Below, one piece after another: positions 33,189 to 44,640 of a DNA stretch of 64,000 nt. The stretch covers positions 37,692,214 through 37,756,213 of the forward strand of contig OX453274.1 of assembly GCA_949710005.1 (NCBI GenBank), in the 5' to 3' direction. How positions within the stretch are numbered: position 1 is the first letter of the stretch; each line of letters begins with the position of its first letter. Source of the DNA: Ricordea florida (taxonomy: Eukaryota; Cnidaria; Anthozoa; Corallimorpharia; Ricordeidae). The notes below the pieces were generated by a model. The model was not told the origin of the DNA and did not search any database. It was given only the letters and a program-made list of their open reading frames with translations. Made by a program: the position numbers and the translations under genes.

Positions 33189-33940
33189 GAAGCGTTACGA
33201 TTCTGAGAAAAACAGGAAGTTTGCATCCAAGCTTGACGAAAATTAACGGGAATGGACACAGGGAATGGTACAAAGGAACTCCAAAACGTATTATCCCTAA
33301 AAAGATAGCAGAGGATAACCACTCAAATCCGGTTTCGCACAAAAGAAAACGGTCGCTTTTTTTACTTGAAAGACCAACCATTTAATATCTAAACCGCAGA
33401 AATGCTAGACTCTCTCCAAGTTCTTGTGAACTTAGTTAACTGACTGTTTTTCTGTGTAAAATGTTTCAGGATTACGACTGAGACGAAGAAAACGGCTTTC
33501 AATTGCATCATTGTATAAACTGCAATATTTCAATCTTTAAAGGCCCAGTTAGAACAATGTTCGCGCTGAAATTCCCGAAAAAAATCATGGCGATGGGAAG
33601 GCCTCTTAAAGTCTCGTGAAGGATAATAGTTCTTTCCATACCCGCCATATATTTTTTGCTGCTCCGTGTTATTTGGGTTTCACTTGTTTCCCTATAGGAG
33701 CTATGTCGTGTTAAAATCCTGCAATGTGTTTACTTTCTCGTCAAATTATTTTAAACAGTTTTATCGCCTTACCTTTGTTTTTCATTTAGCTGTCTTGGAA
33801 TCGATGTACTACTTCAGTACTACTTGTACCAATACTCGCGTTCTTTCAAGAGGAGAATCTTTATCGAGTAACTATATCACGGAAAACAAACTAAAAGCAT
33901 AAGTTTATATGCCTCTACAATCCACCTCACTCGACCGCTA
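33189..33940. other. Upstream region of copy C, nothing recognised
   Basis: This is presumably the promoter side of copy C. I see no convincing TATA box or other motif that I would defend, and no gene. Confidence 0.3.
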
Positions 33941-33942
<2 letters not shown>

Positions 33943-33977
<35 letters not shown>

Positions 33978-34089
33978 CTTTTAGTAGAAAGCTTTCATCA
34001 CATCACTTTGGTTTACAGAAAGGTTCTAACTAAGATTAAAGTACTAAATTAGACAGTATAAATCAGAATGATAGATGTAAGAAGTATAT

Positions 34090-34126
<37 letters not shown>

Positions 34127-34390
34127 AATACTACATATACTAAAATGAAAATTGATGATAAAAAGTTCTAATTGAAATTAAAAAGAACACTAAAATAAAA
34201 AAGCCGTTAAAAACGCTGCGCATAAAATTCACAATGTCAGGCATATTTCTCATGTCTTTGTCGAGATTATTCCAATCTTTCAGGGAGTGGTAACACACTC
34301 TCTTCTTGCCCCAGTTTTTGGTAGCACAGGGGAATCTAAGCATGTTTCTTTTTCTTGTGTTATAATTCATTTTCACAAGATGTTTACTGT
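33943..34390 (-). mobile_element. 5'-truncated CR1-like LINE fragment with ATT tail
   Basis: A minus-strand open stretch (34140-34376) has the YNTRKRN...CATKNWGKKRVCYHSLKDWNNL type signature that closes CR1-like reverse transcriptase ORFs. The 3' region holds a GATA microsatellite (34090-34127) and ends in a run of ATT units (33943-33977 on the plus strand as AAT). It is a dead fragment. Confidence 0.7.
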
Positions 34391-35974
34391 TTCCGATTAC
34401 TCAAATACGAAGAAAATCACCCCCAAGACTGATGGGAGAATCCAACAGATGACAATTTGAAAATCAAGATCCCATGATCAGCTGTGAAAAATCCAGTGTG
34501 CGCTCATCATCGAGTTCCCAAGAAATTCGAGAACTATTAGTTTATGCAGAATTCTTCCTGGTCTTATCTTGTATGCTCAACAGGTAAACAGTCACCCTTC
34601 CTGCCTTTCTGGGCTGTCGGCTAAAAATGTCTACGATTTGTAAGTCCGGCCACCAACTTAATTATTTTAAACTCTCTTTAATTTAGTTACAGTGCTTGAG
34701 GTCCGAGCTTTTGTTTTTAAGCTCTAATAGGAGGTTCTAAATCTAATCAAATTTCTTTAAAACTTTTCGTTGTTTGACAAATCTTATGAGGTTTCCGATG
34801 CGGTGATTTGATTGAAGATCGATCATTCGTACATCCACGTTCTTACTTTCCTATTCCCCGAGTCCATCAGATCCAGTGCTTTGCTTGAATCGCTTCTGAA
34901 AGGTGTTTATGTTAACGGCGTTTCAACTTTCAGCTTTGAGTTTCTCGGAAAGGACAGCAGCAACTCAAAATGTTTCGATTTACCAGAAAACTGTAGAGAA
35001 TAATCTCTCTTTAATACAATTCGGTGACATAACTTGTCCTCTGAAAGCACTAAGAAGAATAGCTTGCGTGTGATGGATCCCTCAGATTAGTGGAAAGGAA
35101 TCTTCATTTCCTTCTTTTAAACTTGACTCATGTACTTATCGTACTTATCGTAATGCCACACAGTTTACCGTCATCAAAAAATGCCCATTATCCTCAGTTC
35201 CACAACGCCTGGACCAAATATTTCGATTCCTTCGCTTGCAGCCGTTTAGAAGCCAATAGCCCATTTTGAGGTTCGACCCTGCAAGATGGCGCCTGTCAAC
35301 TGTGTAATGTAGTACTCACACTAAGAACATATGGGAGTTTAAGCAGTAACGACGACGATGCCGAGGACGGCACGTTCGAAAATATGGATTTGTTTTTCTC
35401 CTGTACCAATGGCGGCAGGCTTGTTTCATTTTCTTTCTATAACTTTTCAAACCGCCCATTTTTGCAACTTAACAAGTTCACATTTCATTAGGAATTTTTG
35501 TTGGCAATTTTTCGTTGTGCACTCGCGTCTTCGAGTAAACCTGAAAAATGGTCATTTCATGTTGTTGTTTTCCAGAGGACGGCAAAGAAATTTACCAGAT
35601 TGTGTATTTTGCCCGTGCAGTTTCATTGTGTCGTACATCAACGCTATTGTTTGGTGCCGTTGTAGTGGACATCGTCGTCGTGTTTTGCTTGAGTTCCGTA
35701 CAAACTGTCGCATAACGGCGACGCTATTGTGTTCAGTTACAGTTGCAATAATTACTTATATCTTTTGCTCTTCAATCGGGCAACTTTACAGCATTTATGA
35801 TAAGTAAAATTACAAACGGATATACTGATTCTAGTTTATTTTATAATGGTGTCACAGTGATTGGAGTGGAAGGGAGAGGTTTGTCATTGTTAGTCGATTA
35901 GCGGTTAATTCGCTGCTCTTGGCTTTGCGAATTTCCTTCAGATCGCTTGAAACTCCAGCACGCGGAAGTGCATC
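34391..35974. other. Intergenic, no gene recognised
   Basis: An open stretch at 35358-35807 (149 codons, Cys- and Phe-rich) has no recognisable domain and unremarkable composition, so I do not call it. Nothing else stands out. Confidence 0.35.
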
Positions 35975-35985
35975 TAGTATTGGTA

Positions 35986-36336
35986 TAGTCTCATTCGCAG
36001 CCGTTATTAGGGTCGTCACGCCACACTCCTCCCACTAACGACTGCTCACGAGAGAGACACATTCCTTTCCCTTTGTTTTTGAGAACCAATAGAACGCACG
36101 TTATTGTTATCGGCTACGCCAATCAAATTCCTCGTTATATTTTCTGGGCTTGCTGTGTGCGCGAAAACAAAACATGACATATGCACACGTGCGAAACGAC
36201 TTGGACCAGGTTTCCAGAATATGGAAGCCTGCTACTTATTGGTCAATTTTAGGGAAAGGAATGTGACTCTCTCGTGAGCAGCCGTTAGTGGGGAGGAGCG
36301 TTGCGTGACGACCCTAATAACGGCTGCGAAGGAGAC
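35986..36336. mobile_element. MULE-like MITE with 11-bp target duplication
   Basis: Long TIRs (about 85 bp) share CGCAGCCGTTATTAGGGTCG and GCTCACGAGAGAG at both ends in inverse. TAGTATTGGTA is directly repeated at 35975-35985 and 36337-36347. Long TIRs with a 9-11 bp duplication fit Mutator-like elements. A single end of the same family (GCGTTGCGTGACGATCCTAA) recurs at 56226-56270. Confidence 0.8.
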
Positions 36337-36514
36337 TAGTATTGGTAGGGTAGAGACTAAGAGCGACTGGTGACGCACTGGTGTCAAACTCCCCTCCCCT
36401 CCCTGGCCTGGAGAAATTTGTTGTACTGAGCTTCATTCCCAACTCTGTCCAATTACTCGGGCTTCTTCCGAAGGAATTCCCGAGGTATAAATTCGGCTTC
36501 ACTAATTTTTTTCT

Positions 36515-36740
36515 GCACCGTACTGTGGTATTGTCTGTTTTACTGTACCGCAATGATTACTTTTTCATTTATGGGTTAAACCATGCAGTGTGACCATTCT
36601 TTAGAAAGCTACACTGAACAGTACCGTACTGTGGTACTGTTAATTTTAATATACTATGCGCTTCTTTCTTTTTCGTCTGTGGATCCAACCATGCAGTGTG
36701 ACCTTTCTTTGCGGAAAGCTACTGAACAGTTTTGTATATA
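36515..36740 (-). repeat. Two units of the 106-bp repeat, inverted relative to 41.1-41.8 kb
   Basis: Units containing CCATGCAGTGTGACC at about 36581 and 36690 are the reverse complement of the repeat unit that forms the array downstream of copy D, including CTGTGGATC and ACTGTGGTACTGTT words. Copy D therefore lies between opposite-facing copies of one minisatellite. Confidence 0.85.
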
Positions 36741-36811
36741 TTATATTAATGTGGTTCTAACAAGATGAAGTTTCTTTAGAAATTAACTCTTTTATATTTT
36801 GTACATTGTAG

Positions 36812-37209
36812 TTGCAGATAGTGTGGAGACCGAAGTCGTTGACTCAACTGACAAAAAGGTTGCAACCTTACCATCATTTGAACGGCAGTTTCAGGAACTG
36901 ACCTCACTCATTACCGTCTTTGAGCAGTGTTCCATTGAAACACAGAAATTCATAGAAAATTTGAAGATGACGCTTTTCGCTGACGAAAAAGATCCGGCTA
37001 AGAAAACAAATCTAATGACCGAGAAGGAAAGGGAACAATTGCAATCCTACACAGCTAAGAAATCAACTTTGCTTGTCGTTGGGCAGACGAACAGTGGCAA
37101 GAGTTCGCTTATTAATGAACTTTTGGGTGGTTCTTACATGCCAACATCTGAGATGCCTTGTACTTCTCGCATAGTACATCTGAAATACAGTCAGAGGAAC
37201 TATATTCAG
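36812..37209 (+). CDS. DSTYK-like: DSTYK-like copy D, first visible exon (GTPase P-loop)
   Basis: The frame is open from a likely acceptor (ATTGTAG at 36811 or TTGCAG at 36817) to donor CAG|GTATGA at 37209. No in-frame ATG fits the start, so the initiating exon lies upstream and was not found. The exon encodes a helical lead (ERQFQELTSLITVFEQ) and the GTPase P-loop GQTNSGKS, then PTSEMPCTSRIV. Unlike B and C, the GTPase domain is split by an intron after NYIQ. Confidence 0.8.
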
Positions 37210-37542
37210 GTATGAAAAGCGATCAATACACTTCAATCTCTTCTTTTGTACTGGAAGACTTGTATTTTTTAATGTTTGTCTTGATAATGGGATCCCGTTC
37301 GACAAGATGAATCAGCTCCTGAAATCTCATTGGCTACCTGGCAGGCAAAACTATCTTCGGCGCACGCGATTCCCGCTCATTCCTGCAAGAAAAACGTCTT
37401 AGCTGTATTTGGCGTATTATCACCCCTTTATTAGCAAGGGATTGGATGGAGCTTGCAATTGGCCCCCCTTTACGGATATCCATCCGTCTTAACTGAACAC
37501 CCAATCAATAAGCCATGTCATATGCACGTTGTTTTTGTCCAG

Positions 37543-37857
37543 GTCTTGGATAGTTCTGTTCGCCCTGAGGGAGTGCCTGGTAGTGCACAGACAGAACCAA
37601 CCTATTTTAGTCAAAAGAAAGTTCCAGAGGAAGCGATTGTACTCGAGGAAAAGAACAGGGGTGACACGCAGTGGGTCAATAGTGTCGTCGAAGTAGGTCT
37701 CGACAACTCACTTCTCCAAAATGGTCATTTAGAAGTGATTGACGCACCAGGAATGAGCGAGAACGAGGCCCTAGACAAGATCGTTACTGAGTGCCTTGAG
37801 GGAGCTCTACAAGTTATCATTTACGTCATTGATGGCAACTCGTCTCTACGTTTACAG
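37543..37857 (+). CDS. DSTYK-like: DSTYK-like copy D, second GTPase exon
   Basis: Acceptor TTTTTGTCCAG opens VLDSSVRPEG in phase 0, and the exon ends TTACAG|GTCAGT after 315 bases. It carries the second half of the GTPase: VVEVGLDNSLLQNGH, G3 DAPG in EVIDAPGMSENEALDK, and YVIDGNSSLRLQ, the equivalent of YVIDGRNLFTKQ in copy C. Together with NKVD in the next exon, copy D has all GTPase signature motifs. Confidence 0.85.
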
Positions 37858-38306
37858 GTCAGTGATCATTTAATCTGATTGGTGTATGTCTGTTAGACTC
37901 CTTAGCTTGTCAATCCTGCAGTCTGATTAGCTCAGTCAATAGTTATTAAAACTGCCGAATGAAAACAATACAGAATCCAAGAGATATGGTTGGCATTGAG
38001 AGTCAGTCTTTTGGTACCGCGCGCGTCATCTATGACTAACATCAAAACGTGCTTTTGCCAAAGGGCTTAAGTGGAGTACCTTGGAACTGGGCAGTTTATT
38101 TTTTTTTTGCGGGAATGTAAGGGGAAAACCGCATATTTGTTTGTTAGAAATCATGGTAATGCTTATCAATCCAGCTGGGCAAAATTTCCGGAAAAATAGT
38201 CCACTTCCCAATGAGTGAGTGTCACAGAGTATTCTAATGCTGGCCTTTTATATTCCTAAATAGTTATATGAATACATGCTGATTTGGCACTTTTTACCCG
38301 TTAAAG

Positions 38307-39736
38307 GAAAGAGGTTTTCTACTTGATCTGAAGAAGAAAGTTGGACACCTTCCAATATTTTACGTATGCAACAAGGTGGATCAAGATAAAAGAGCTCGAG
38401 AATTTGATCGATGTTCGGATTCTGACGAAGGAGAAGAAGAAGAAGGCGAAGAGCAAATCCCCAGGTCAGCTGAAGAAAAACAAAACCTGGCGTACAATAA
38501 TCTTGTGAAATGTGATCTCATCTCTAAAGACATACCGTTGGCAAAGTGTGATTTTTTCCATGGCATGTCTTCCAAAGAAGTCCGCGTAGCCCGACGAAAG
38601 AAAGAGACAAATTATTACACGGAACAGTTTGATCTTCTGAAAACCAAACTCCTTAACTTCGCAACCCGAGGCGTCAGATCCCATTTGGACGTGGCTACCC
38701 AACTTCTGTGTCAAATACAAGAGCGTGTCTTTGAATTCTTCTTAAGCTGCGATGTCAACGGTGATCAAATGGCGGATCAAAGCCAGTTGTTTATCGATTT
38801 AGAACAAAAAGAACAAGAGTACGTCAATAAGATGAGAAGATACATCAAGGAAAACAAGGAGAAGTTTACCAAAATCGTAGCAAAGTCCATTAATGAACAT
38901 AGAGAGAAAATTCTCGAGGCTGCAGCAGAAATGCCATTCGCTCCCATTCGCATCGGTGACGTGGTTGGTAGAAACGAGATCGTGCACCAGTGCCAGAAAC
39001 AGATACAAGACTTGGTACTCTTTAAAGTTATGGACATTTCTTTGAAAAGCATGAGTAACGCCATCCGACAGGTCACCGAGAAACTGCGAGCTTCTTTAAC
39101 AAAGACCTTCCATGAGGTTGCAAAAAAAGATGATCGTGTAGCCGTCCTGGTTACGAGACAACTGGAATACAGTTTTCTCAAACCTTTTGAGATGGGAGAA
39201 ACGTGTCCTCACTTCGATTATGCTCTGATGAGGTTTGGCGTGAGATACTGGGAGGAAATGAAGAGATTTACCAGCGACTTATTTTCCGCCGTATTTGGAA
39301 AAGGTACAACAGTGAACAACACTTGGAAGCATCAGGTTGCTGAAAAATTATTGGAGAATCTTGATGTTGATGCGATTGCTAATAAAATTTGCAGTAGCAT
39401 ATTATCTGATCTTGACAACAGCCATGCAGTCTTCCAAAGTAGTCTATCTTGCATGAAAGAAATGTGCGAAAAAGCGTCCAGACAGTCAGATGAACAGCGT
39501 AAATACGCTTTTGTTACGGCGCCAGACTTTGCTGTCTACATGTGCCAGGCCAAAGCCCTATTGCATTCTCTGGACCACTTCCTATCTAAAGCGGACCTTG
39601 GAGCTAAAGTGGGACGAAACAGCTACAGAGGAGAAGTATATGAAGACCTAACCGGTGGTTGCGTTGCTAAGCAGCTGAAAACTGATCAAAAAACATATTC
39701 TGTTCACTTCCTCGCAGTTATAAGGAGCATGAAAAG
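38307..39736 (+). CDS. DSTYK-like: DSTYK-like copy D, G4 motif, helical middle region and degraded N-lobe
   Basis: Acceptor GTTAAAG opens ERGFLLDLKKK, followed by FYVCNKVD, a canonical G4 NKxD. An acidic linker follows (DSDEGEEEEGEE), then a helical region with the family pattern FHGMSSKEVR, FEFFLSCDVNG and FAPIRIGDVVG. The kinase N-lobe has a damaged glycine loop (GRNSYRG, with only two of three Gly spaced) and VAK lysine. By phase, the donor is AAAAG|GTCAGG at 39737 and leaves the same split Arg codon as in B and C. The frame happens to stay open to 40067 in the intron, but that extension does not look like family sequence. Confidence 0.8.
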
Positions 39737-40431
39737 GTCAGGTCAAGATTTTTTTGAATTGATGCGCATGACATCTTTTAAAGTCACTGTCCTTTATGTG
39801 GTATATTCCCCTCTCTATGTCTTTGTCCTGCTTCGGCAGCACTGCGAATGCTCTTTAGAGAAAGTAGGATACATAGGTAAACGTTGTCAGTGCAACTCGT
39901 CTTCCACTACAGCGGTTAATAGACCACAAATTGCATTTTATACAGAAGATCTCAACGGATATTTACTAAAATTCTCAATGACTAAATTTTTAGGGGTAGT
40001 CATAACTATTGAGGAACGATTGAAACTTCGTACTTCACAAGCGCCGGATCTAATTTCAAGCATGTGAAATTCGACGTGAAGAATTTTTATACTTGGGATT
40101 ATTTGGGAACAAATACGATTTTCTCAAGGGACAGAGTAACAACAACGATTCTAACAGCTGATATTTTTACACCACGCAATGGCCTGGCTTTTCCATTGTT
40201 GCTCGTCACCTCTTTTTCTAACAGCATTCATATTATTATGAGGGCTGTAGCCAGTGAGAGACAAACCGAGCCACTCACTGCCTCAGTTATCTTGAGACTA
40301 CAATACAGAATTAAATACCGGACGGTAAAAACTCTAATTACCAAGTAAGAGAATTTTCAACCATGGACATTGCCTGTGTAATAATTGTTTGTGGCTACAG
40401 TCCTGACTGTCATGCTGCATTTTTTTTGTAG

Positions 40432-40672
40432 GATTCCTGATGATCTTAACACAGTCTTGAAGCCTGCCTCTTTGGTTCTTGACAAGGGGAACAGGGTTAC
40501 GGTTTTGTTTCCAAGAATGTCCACTGACTTGTTCGAAGCCCTTGAGAGCGGTAGAGTAAAGTCCATTCCAGTTGGTGACCGATTGGCCATGGTAAAAAAC
40601 ATGATAGATGCCTGTAAGCGCTGCTGGGAAAAGCGAGTCCACCACGTAGATCTTCGCATCACCAATATTCTG
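40432..40672 (+). CDS. DSTYK-like: DSTYK-like copy D, hinge and catalytic-loop exon
   Basis: Acceptor TTTTTTTGTAG opens 241 bases ending ATTCTG|GTATGT, with the same phases as exon 3 of B, C and E. The catalytic loop reads HVDLRITN, so His, Asp and Asn are kept but the Arg of HRD is Val. The hinge reads LFPRMSTDL. No DFG/C-lobe exon was found in the following 2.6 kb, which is mainly a minisatellite and then a transposon, so copy D may be truncated or its last exon displaced. Confidence 0.75.
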
Positions 40673-41049
40673 GTATGTGACAACACACATCGTCACTTCC
40701 AGTTTTTGTTGTGTACCAGACCACGTTTGTGACAAGAGAGTGAATGGTAGAATTTCTCTCAGCTCTCTAACTACCTCATTAGGGACACTACTGTTGTTTA
40801 GATTCTTTAAAATGTCTTAAAGCAGCTATATTTGTGGTTATTGTGCCAACTATATTAAGCATAGTTTACTATAGGAAAAAACGTTTCTCCATTCTGCTCT
40901 GCAGCAAATTCATTGCAATTTTATGTATTTGGGTTCTTAGGTATTAACACTGATTGTGATTCAGAATCCCAGTGTTAGGTTTGAAGCAACTATATGACAA
41001 TACCGTCCTTCATTTACCCACAACTGAAGTATTTACTTAGAAATCAGTA

Positions 41050-41800
41050 ATATACCACACTGTACAGCCGTTCAGTAGCTTTTCAAAGATGGTCACACTG
41101 CATGTATTGAGCCAGAGATGAAAAAGTTAGAACCACACTGTTTAGTAAAACAAACACAGTACAGTACTGTTCAGTAGGTTTACAAAGAATGGTCACACTG
41201 CATGGTTTGATCCACAGATGAAAAAGTTAGAACCACACTGTATAGTAAAACAAACAGTACCACAGTACAGTACTGTTCAGTAGCTTTACAAAGAATGGTC
41301 ATACTGCATGGTTTGATCCACAGATGAAAAAGTTAGAACCACACTGTATAGTAAAACAAACAGTACCACAGTACAGTACTGTTCAGTAGGTTTTCATGAA
41401 TGGTCACACTGCATGGTTTGATCCACAGATGAAAAAGTTAGAACCACACTGTATAGTAAAACAAACAGTACCACAGTACAGTACTGTTCAGTAGCTTTAC
41501 AAGGAATGGTCACACTGCCTTTTTTGATCCACAGATGAAAAAGTTAGAACCACACTGTATAGTAAAACAAACAGTACCACAGTACAGTACTGTTCAGTAG
41601 CTTTACAAGGAATGGTCACACTGCATGGTTTGATCCACAGATGAAAAAGTTAGAACCACACTGTATAGTAAAACAAACAGTACCACAGTACAGTACTGTT
41701 CAGTAGGTTTTCAAGAATGGTCACACTGCTTGGTGTGATCCAAAGAAGAAAAAGTTAGAACCACAGTGCATAGTAAAACGAACACTAGCACAACACAGAA
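41050..41800 (+). repeat. 106-bp minisatellite, about 7 units
   Basis: The word GATGAAAAAGTTAGAACCAC recurs at about 41117, 41217, 41323, 41429, 41534 and 41640, with a diverged copy at 41746. The period is 105-106 (the first step is 100). Each unit also carries GGTCACACTGCATGG and CAGTACAGTACTGTTCAGTA. Units at the ends are the most diverged, as in an array growing from its middle. Confidence 0.95.
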
Positions 41801-43253
41801 GTTTTCCTAATGGTATTCTTGCTCAACTATTCATCAGTTCATGTAAAACAACCTAGAGTGTAGTCCAGTGAATTTCGATTCTTTGTCAAAAAGCCTTTTT
41901 AACCACGAGATACCTATCGCCACTGAGCCGAGTGTTTGACACTACAGCTGCAGTATAGTAATTACACCTATGTTTAGAGATGTATTCACCTGTTAATTCT
42001 TAACACGTGTCAGTGAAAAGTTGTAAAATCTTTGATTAAACAGCATCCTGAAAGCTGGCTCATTATCATGACCAATAACTAATGGTATGTAATCTAAGGT
42101 ACCATAATAGTTAGTTATATTTTTTGCAAAAAATGGACCACCCGTTCTAATTTCCTTTGATTTCAATAGTGGACTCTAACTCGTGACTGTCTTATTGTTA
42201 AGTAGGCAGCTTTACTTTGCCACTTAGGGTGTCTTAGTCAGTAAACATGTAGACTAAAAACAACTGATCTCATTCATATTCTTGTAATTTATAGGAAGTG
42301 AAGTCGTCTTGTTTAGGGTAATAATAAAGAAGTTTCATTGGTATAGTTGTGATACAGCTTGTTATTCTGCTCATTGTTTCCTTTGTCGTCATCTGAATCC
42401 ATCAAAGGAGAAAAATAATATCAAAACACAGACCTTTTCGCGAAGGGAAGCGTGAAAGCTTGCTGCTTTTTACAGAACACAGATTAACATGCTTTATGTG
42501 TTCACACTTTGCTCGTGACCAATTATACTCTTCGGGAATTCTACGACGTCCCCTAGTGATAAGGCCGAATTACGGGCCAGGCGTCGCTCATGTGTAATCG
42601 GTACTCGTTACAAATAAAACAAACAGAGACATGCAGGGTTTTCGTGGTACAGTACACTGTTCAGTGTTTAGTGTGATGAAGGAGTCATGTATGTGATGCC
42701 TTTACATCTGTGTCATGATGTGCGCTGACTGAACACGTATTGCATGATAGTTCGTAGCATCGATGCATAAGTACGTTATTGCTTGGATCAAATGATCAGT
42801 GTTTCAGACAGAGGTAACAGCATATGATAGTGCCCTCTCCAAATACAGCACAGCGCAGCTTGCTTTAGTAATAGGGAAGTATGTTATCGAGTTAGACAAT
42901 ATTACTCGGATCGCCCTGAGAGTGGCAGGATAACATTGAAACAAAACAACCAATCACAGTTCAAAGTGTCTATTGATTAATCCGGCAATCAAATGACAAA
43001 AAATCGTAGTTATTATTTCAAAACAGGATCGCGCAACTTGCTCGCAAATAATTTCAGACCAAATTGCACTTCCCTCAGTATAACCAGCATTGTAAAATAA
43101 CTACTATGGTATTCCAGATGCAACAGTCAAATTAACTGAAAGGCGTAATAAGTGCATCATTCCCTGCATTTCACTACAACTATTGTAAAAAAGCTCAAAA
43201 AAATGGACGCTGTCAAACAAGTTGATTAAGTACGCTACGACACCGTTGGTTAA
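41801..43253. other. Intergenic, nothing recognised
   Basis: I searched this stretch on both strands for a kinase C-lobe exon (DVYAFG-type codons) to complete copy D and did not see one. No other gene is supported. Confidence 0.4.
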
Positions 43254-43329
43254 TAGAGTACCGAAGTGTGAGGTCACGTTACCATGGGCACGATTTGAGT
43301 GGTTCTAAACAAAGAGCATTCGAACCAAC

Positions 43330-43503
43330 ATGGCGGCCATAACGATAACTTCTCTTACTTCTTTCTTTTCTGGTGAGCCGAAATCAATCGAACGTGGTGA
43401 AAATCATTACAAATCCGGCCATATAGAGTCTTTTCAGTATTCCAATGGAATGATTATAGGATTGGTACATGCCAGTATGAAGGACAAGTCTTACAAGGTC
43501 ACG
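43330..43503 (+). CDS. SWIM/YqaJ protein, exon 1
   Basis: The ATG (AACATGGCGG) at 43330 starts 58 codons ending GTCACG|GTAAGT in phase 0. It encodes the leading strands of the SWIM-type region (EPKSIERGENHYKSGHIESF, then MIIGLVHASM). The start lies 15 bp inside the left TIR of the transposon, so the TIR must carry the promoter. Confidence 0.75.
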
Positions 43504-43584
43504 GTAAGTAAACTCACAAGTTCGGAACACTCGTAATCGTTTGTATAAAACTTTAATGTTCCCTATGTTTACTCTGCAATACAG

Positions 43585-44640
43585 GTTTCTCTTCATGGGA
43601 ATGAAATAAAGTCTGCTAAGTGCGAATGTCCCCGTGGAAACTATAAATGTAGCCATGCCGCGGCACTTATTATCTATGGAATCCATAATCTTAGCCGAAC
43701 AGATGTAGAATGCAAATGGAAAAAGCCCAGGGCCCCAAACCAAGTGAAATCCGTAGAAGAGTTATATCCTTGCTCAAAGGAGTATAATTGCCTTAAAAGA
43801 GAAGTAAACGAAGAGGATCGTTCCTGGTTCTACCAAGAACTGAAAAAGTACGGCAACTTTACCGGCACTTTGTGGCTTCTCTCTCCAGAGCCTGAAAAGA
43901 ACAACGCCCTGCCTGCGATCACTGTAGAAGAGATTGTGTTGTCTCGGGAACTTCTAAATCATGCGGATAAGAAGAGATACCTTACCGAGAAACTTCGTAT
44001 CTCTGAAGAGCAGCGTATAGCCGTAAATAAAGCCACCGTAAGACAACGAGATAATCCTTCCTGGCAAATGATAAGGAAAGGAAGACTCACAGCCAGCAAT
44101 TTTGGAAATGTCTTAAACTGCAAGAGAGTCACTCCATCCCTTCTAAAGCGAGTGCTTGGCCAGTACGATTTACCAAGGGTACAAGCCATTAATTGGGGCA
44201 TAATTAACGAAAATCAGGCAAAGAAAGTGTTTGAACAAAAAACAAAGCTATGTGTTGAAGAATCTGGGATTTGGCTTGAGCTGTCAGGAATGCTAGGTGC
44301 CTCCCCTGATGGCTTGGTAGGCACGTATGCACTGCTGGAGGTGAAGTGCCCATTCACCCAAAGAGATTTAACCATAGAAGCAGTATCATCAGGTAAATTT
44401 TATATCAAGAAGAATTCACAAGGACACTATGAACTCGATAAAGGACATGTTTACTGGCATCAAGTACAAGGACAGTTATATTTCACTGGAAGGGAGATTT
44501 GCTTTTTTGTTGTGTGGACAACAAAAGAAACCCTCATCCTCCAAATCAAGAAAGATCCTGCCTGGGCTGACAATCTTCAACTCTTAAAGGACTTTTATAT
44601 TAAGCATATTATTCCAGCATTCTCTAATGATCTACTGTAA
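43585..44640 (+). CDS. SWIM zinc finger and YqaJ-type exonuclease, exon 2
   Basis: Acceptor GCAATACAG opens VSLHGNEIKS and the frame runs to a TAA at 44638-44640, giving a 409-aa protein with exon 1. A SWIM finger follows at once (CECPRGNYKCSHAAAL, the CxCxnCxH pattern). The C-terminal half is a YqaJ/lambda-exonuclease fold of the PD-(D/E)XK type: GRLTASNFGNVL, then GASPDGLVG with the catalytic Asp, and LLEVKCP with the E-x-K pair. Its likely role is processing DNA ends during transposition. It converges on the transposase gene with about 600 bp between stops. Confidence 0.85.
   Translation, partial: VSLHGNEIKSAKCECPRGNYKCSHAAALIIYGIHNLSRTDVECKWKKPRAPNQVKSVEELYPCSKEYNCLKREVNEEDRSWFYQELKKYGNFTGTLWLLSPEPEKNNALPAITVEEIVLSRELLNHADKKRYLTEKLRISEEQRIAVNKATVRQRDNPSWQMIRKGRLTASNFGNVLNCKRVTPSLLKRVLGQYDLPRVQAINWGIINENQAKKVFEQKTKLCVEESGIWLELSGMLGASPDGLVGTYALLEVKCPFTQRDLTIEAVSSGKFYIKKNSQGHYELDKGHVYWHQVQGQLYFTGREICFFVVWTTKETLILQIKKDPAWADNLQLLKDFYIKHIIPAFSNDLL

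Noticed and set aside
35358..35807. 149-codon open frame
   Set aside because: No domain, no splice or promoter context, and composition like other random frames here.
39737..40067. Extension of the copy D middle exon to 40067
   Set aside because: Family alignment and phase place the donor at 39737. The extension is intronic and not kinase-like.
41050..41800. Regularly spaced direct repeats considered as a CRISPR array
   Set aside because: The units are 106 bp and contiguous with no unique spacers, in a eukaryotic context. This is a minisatellite.
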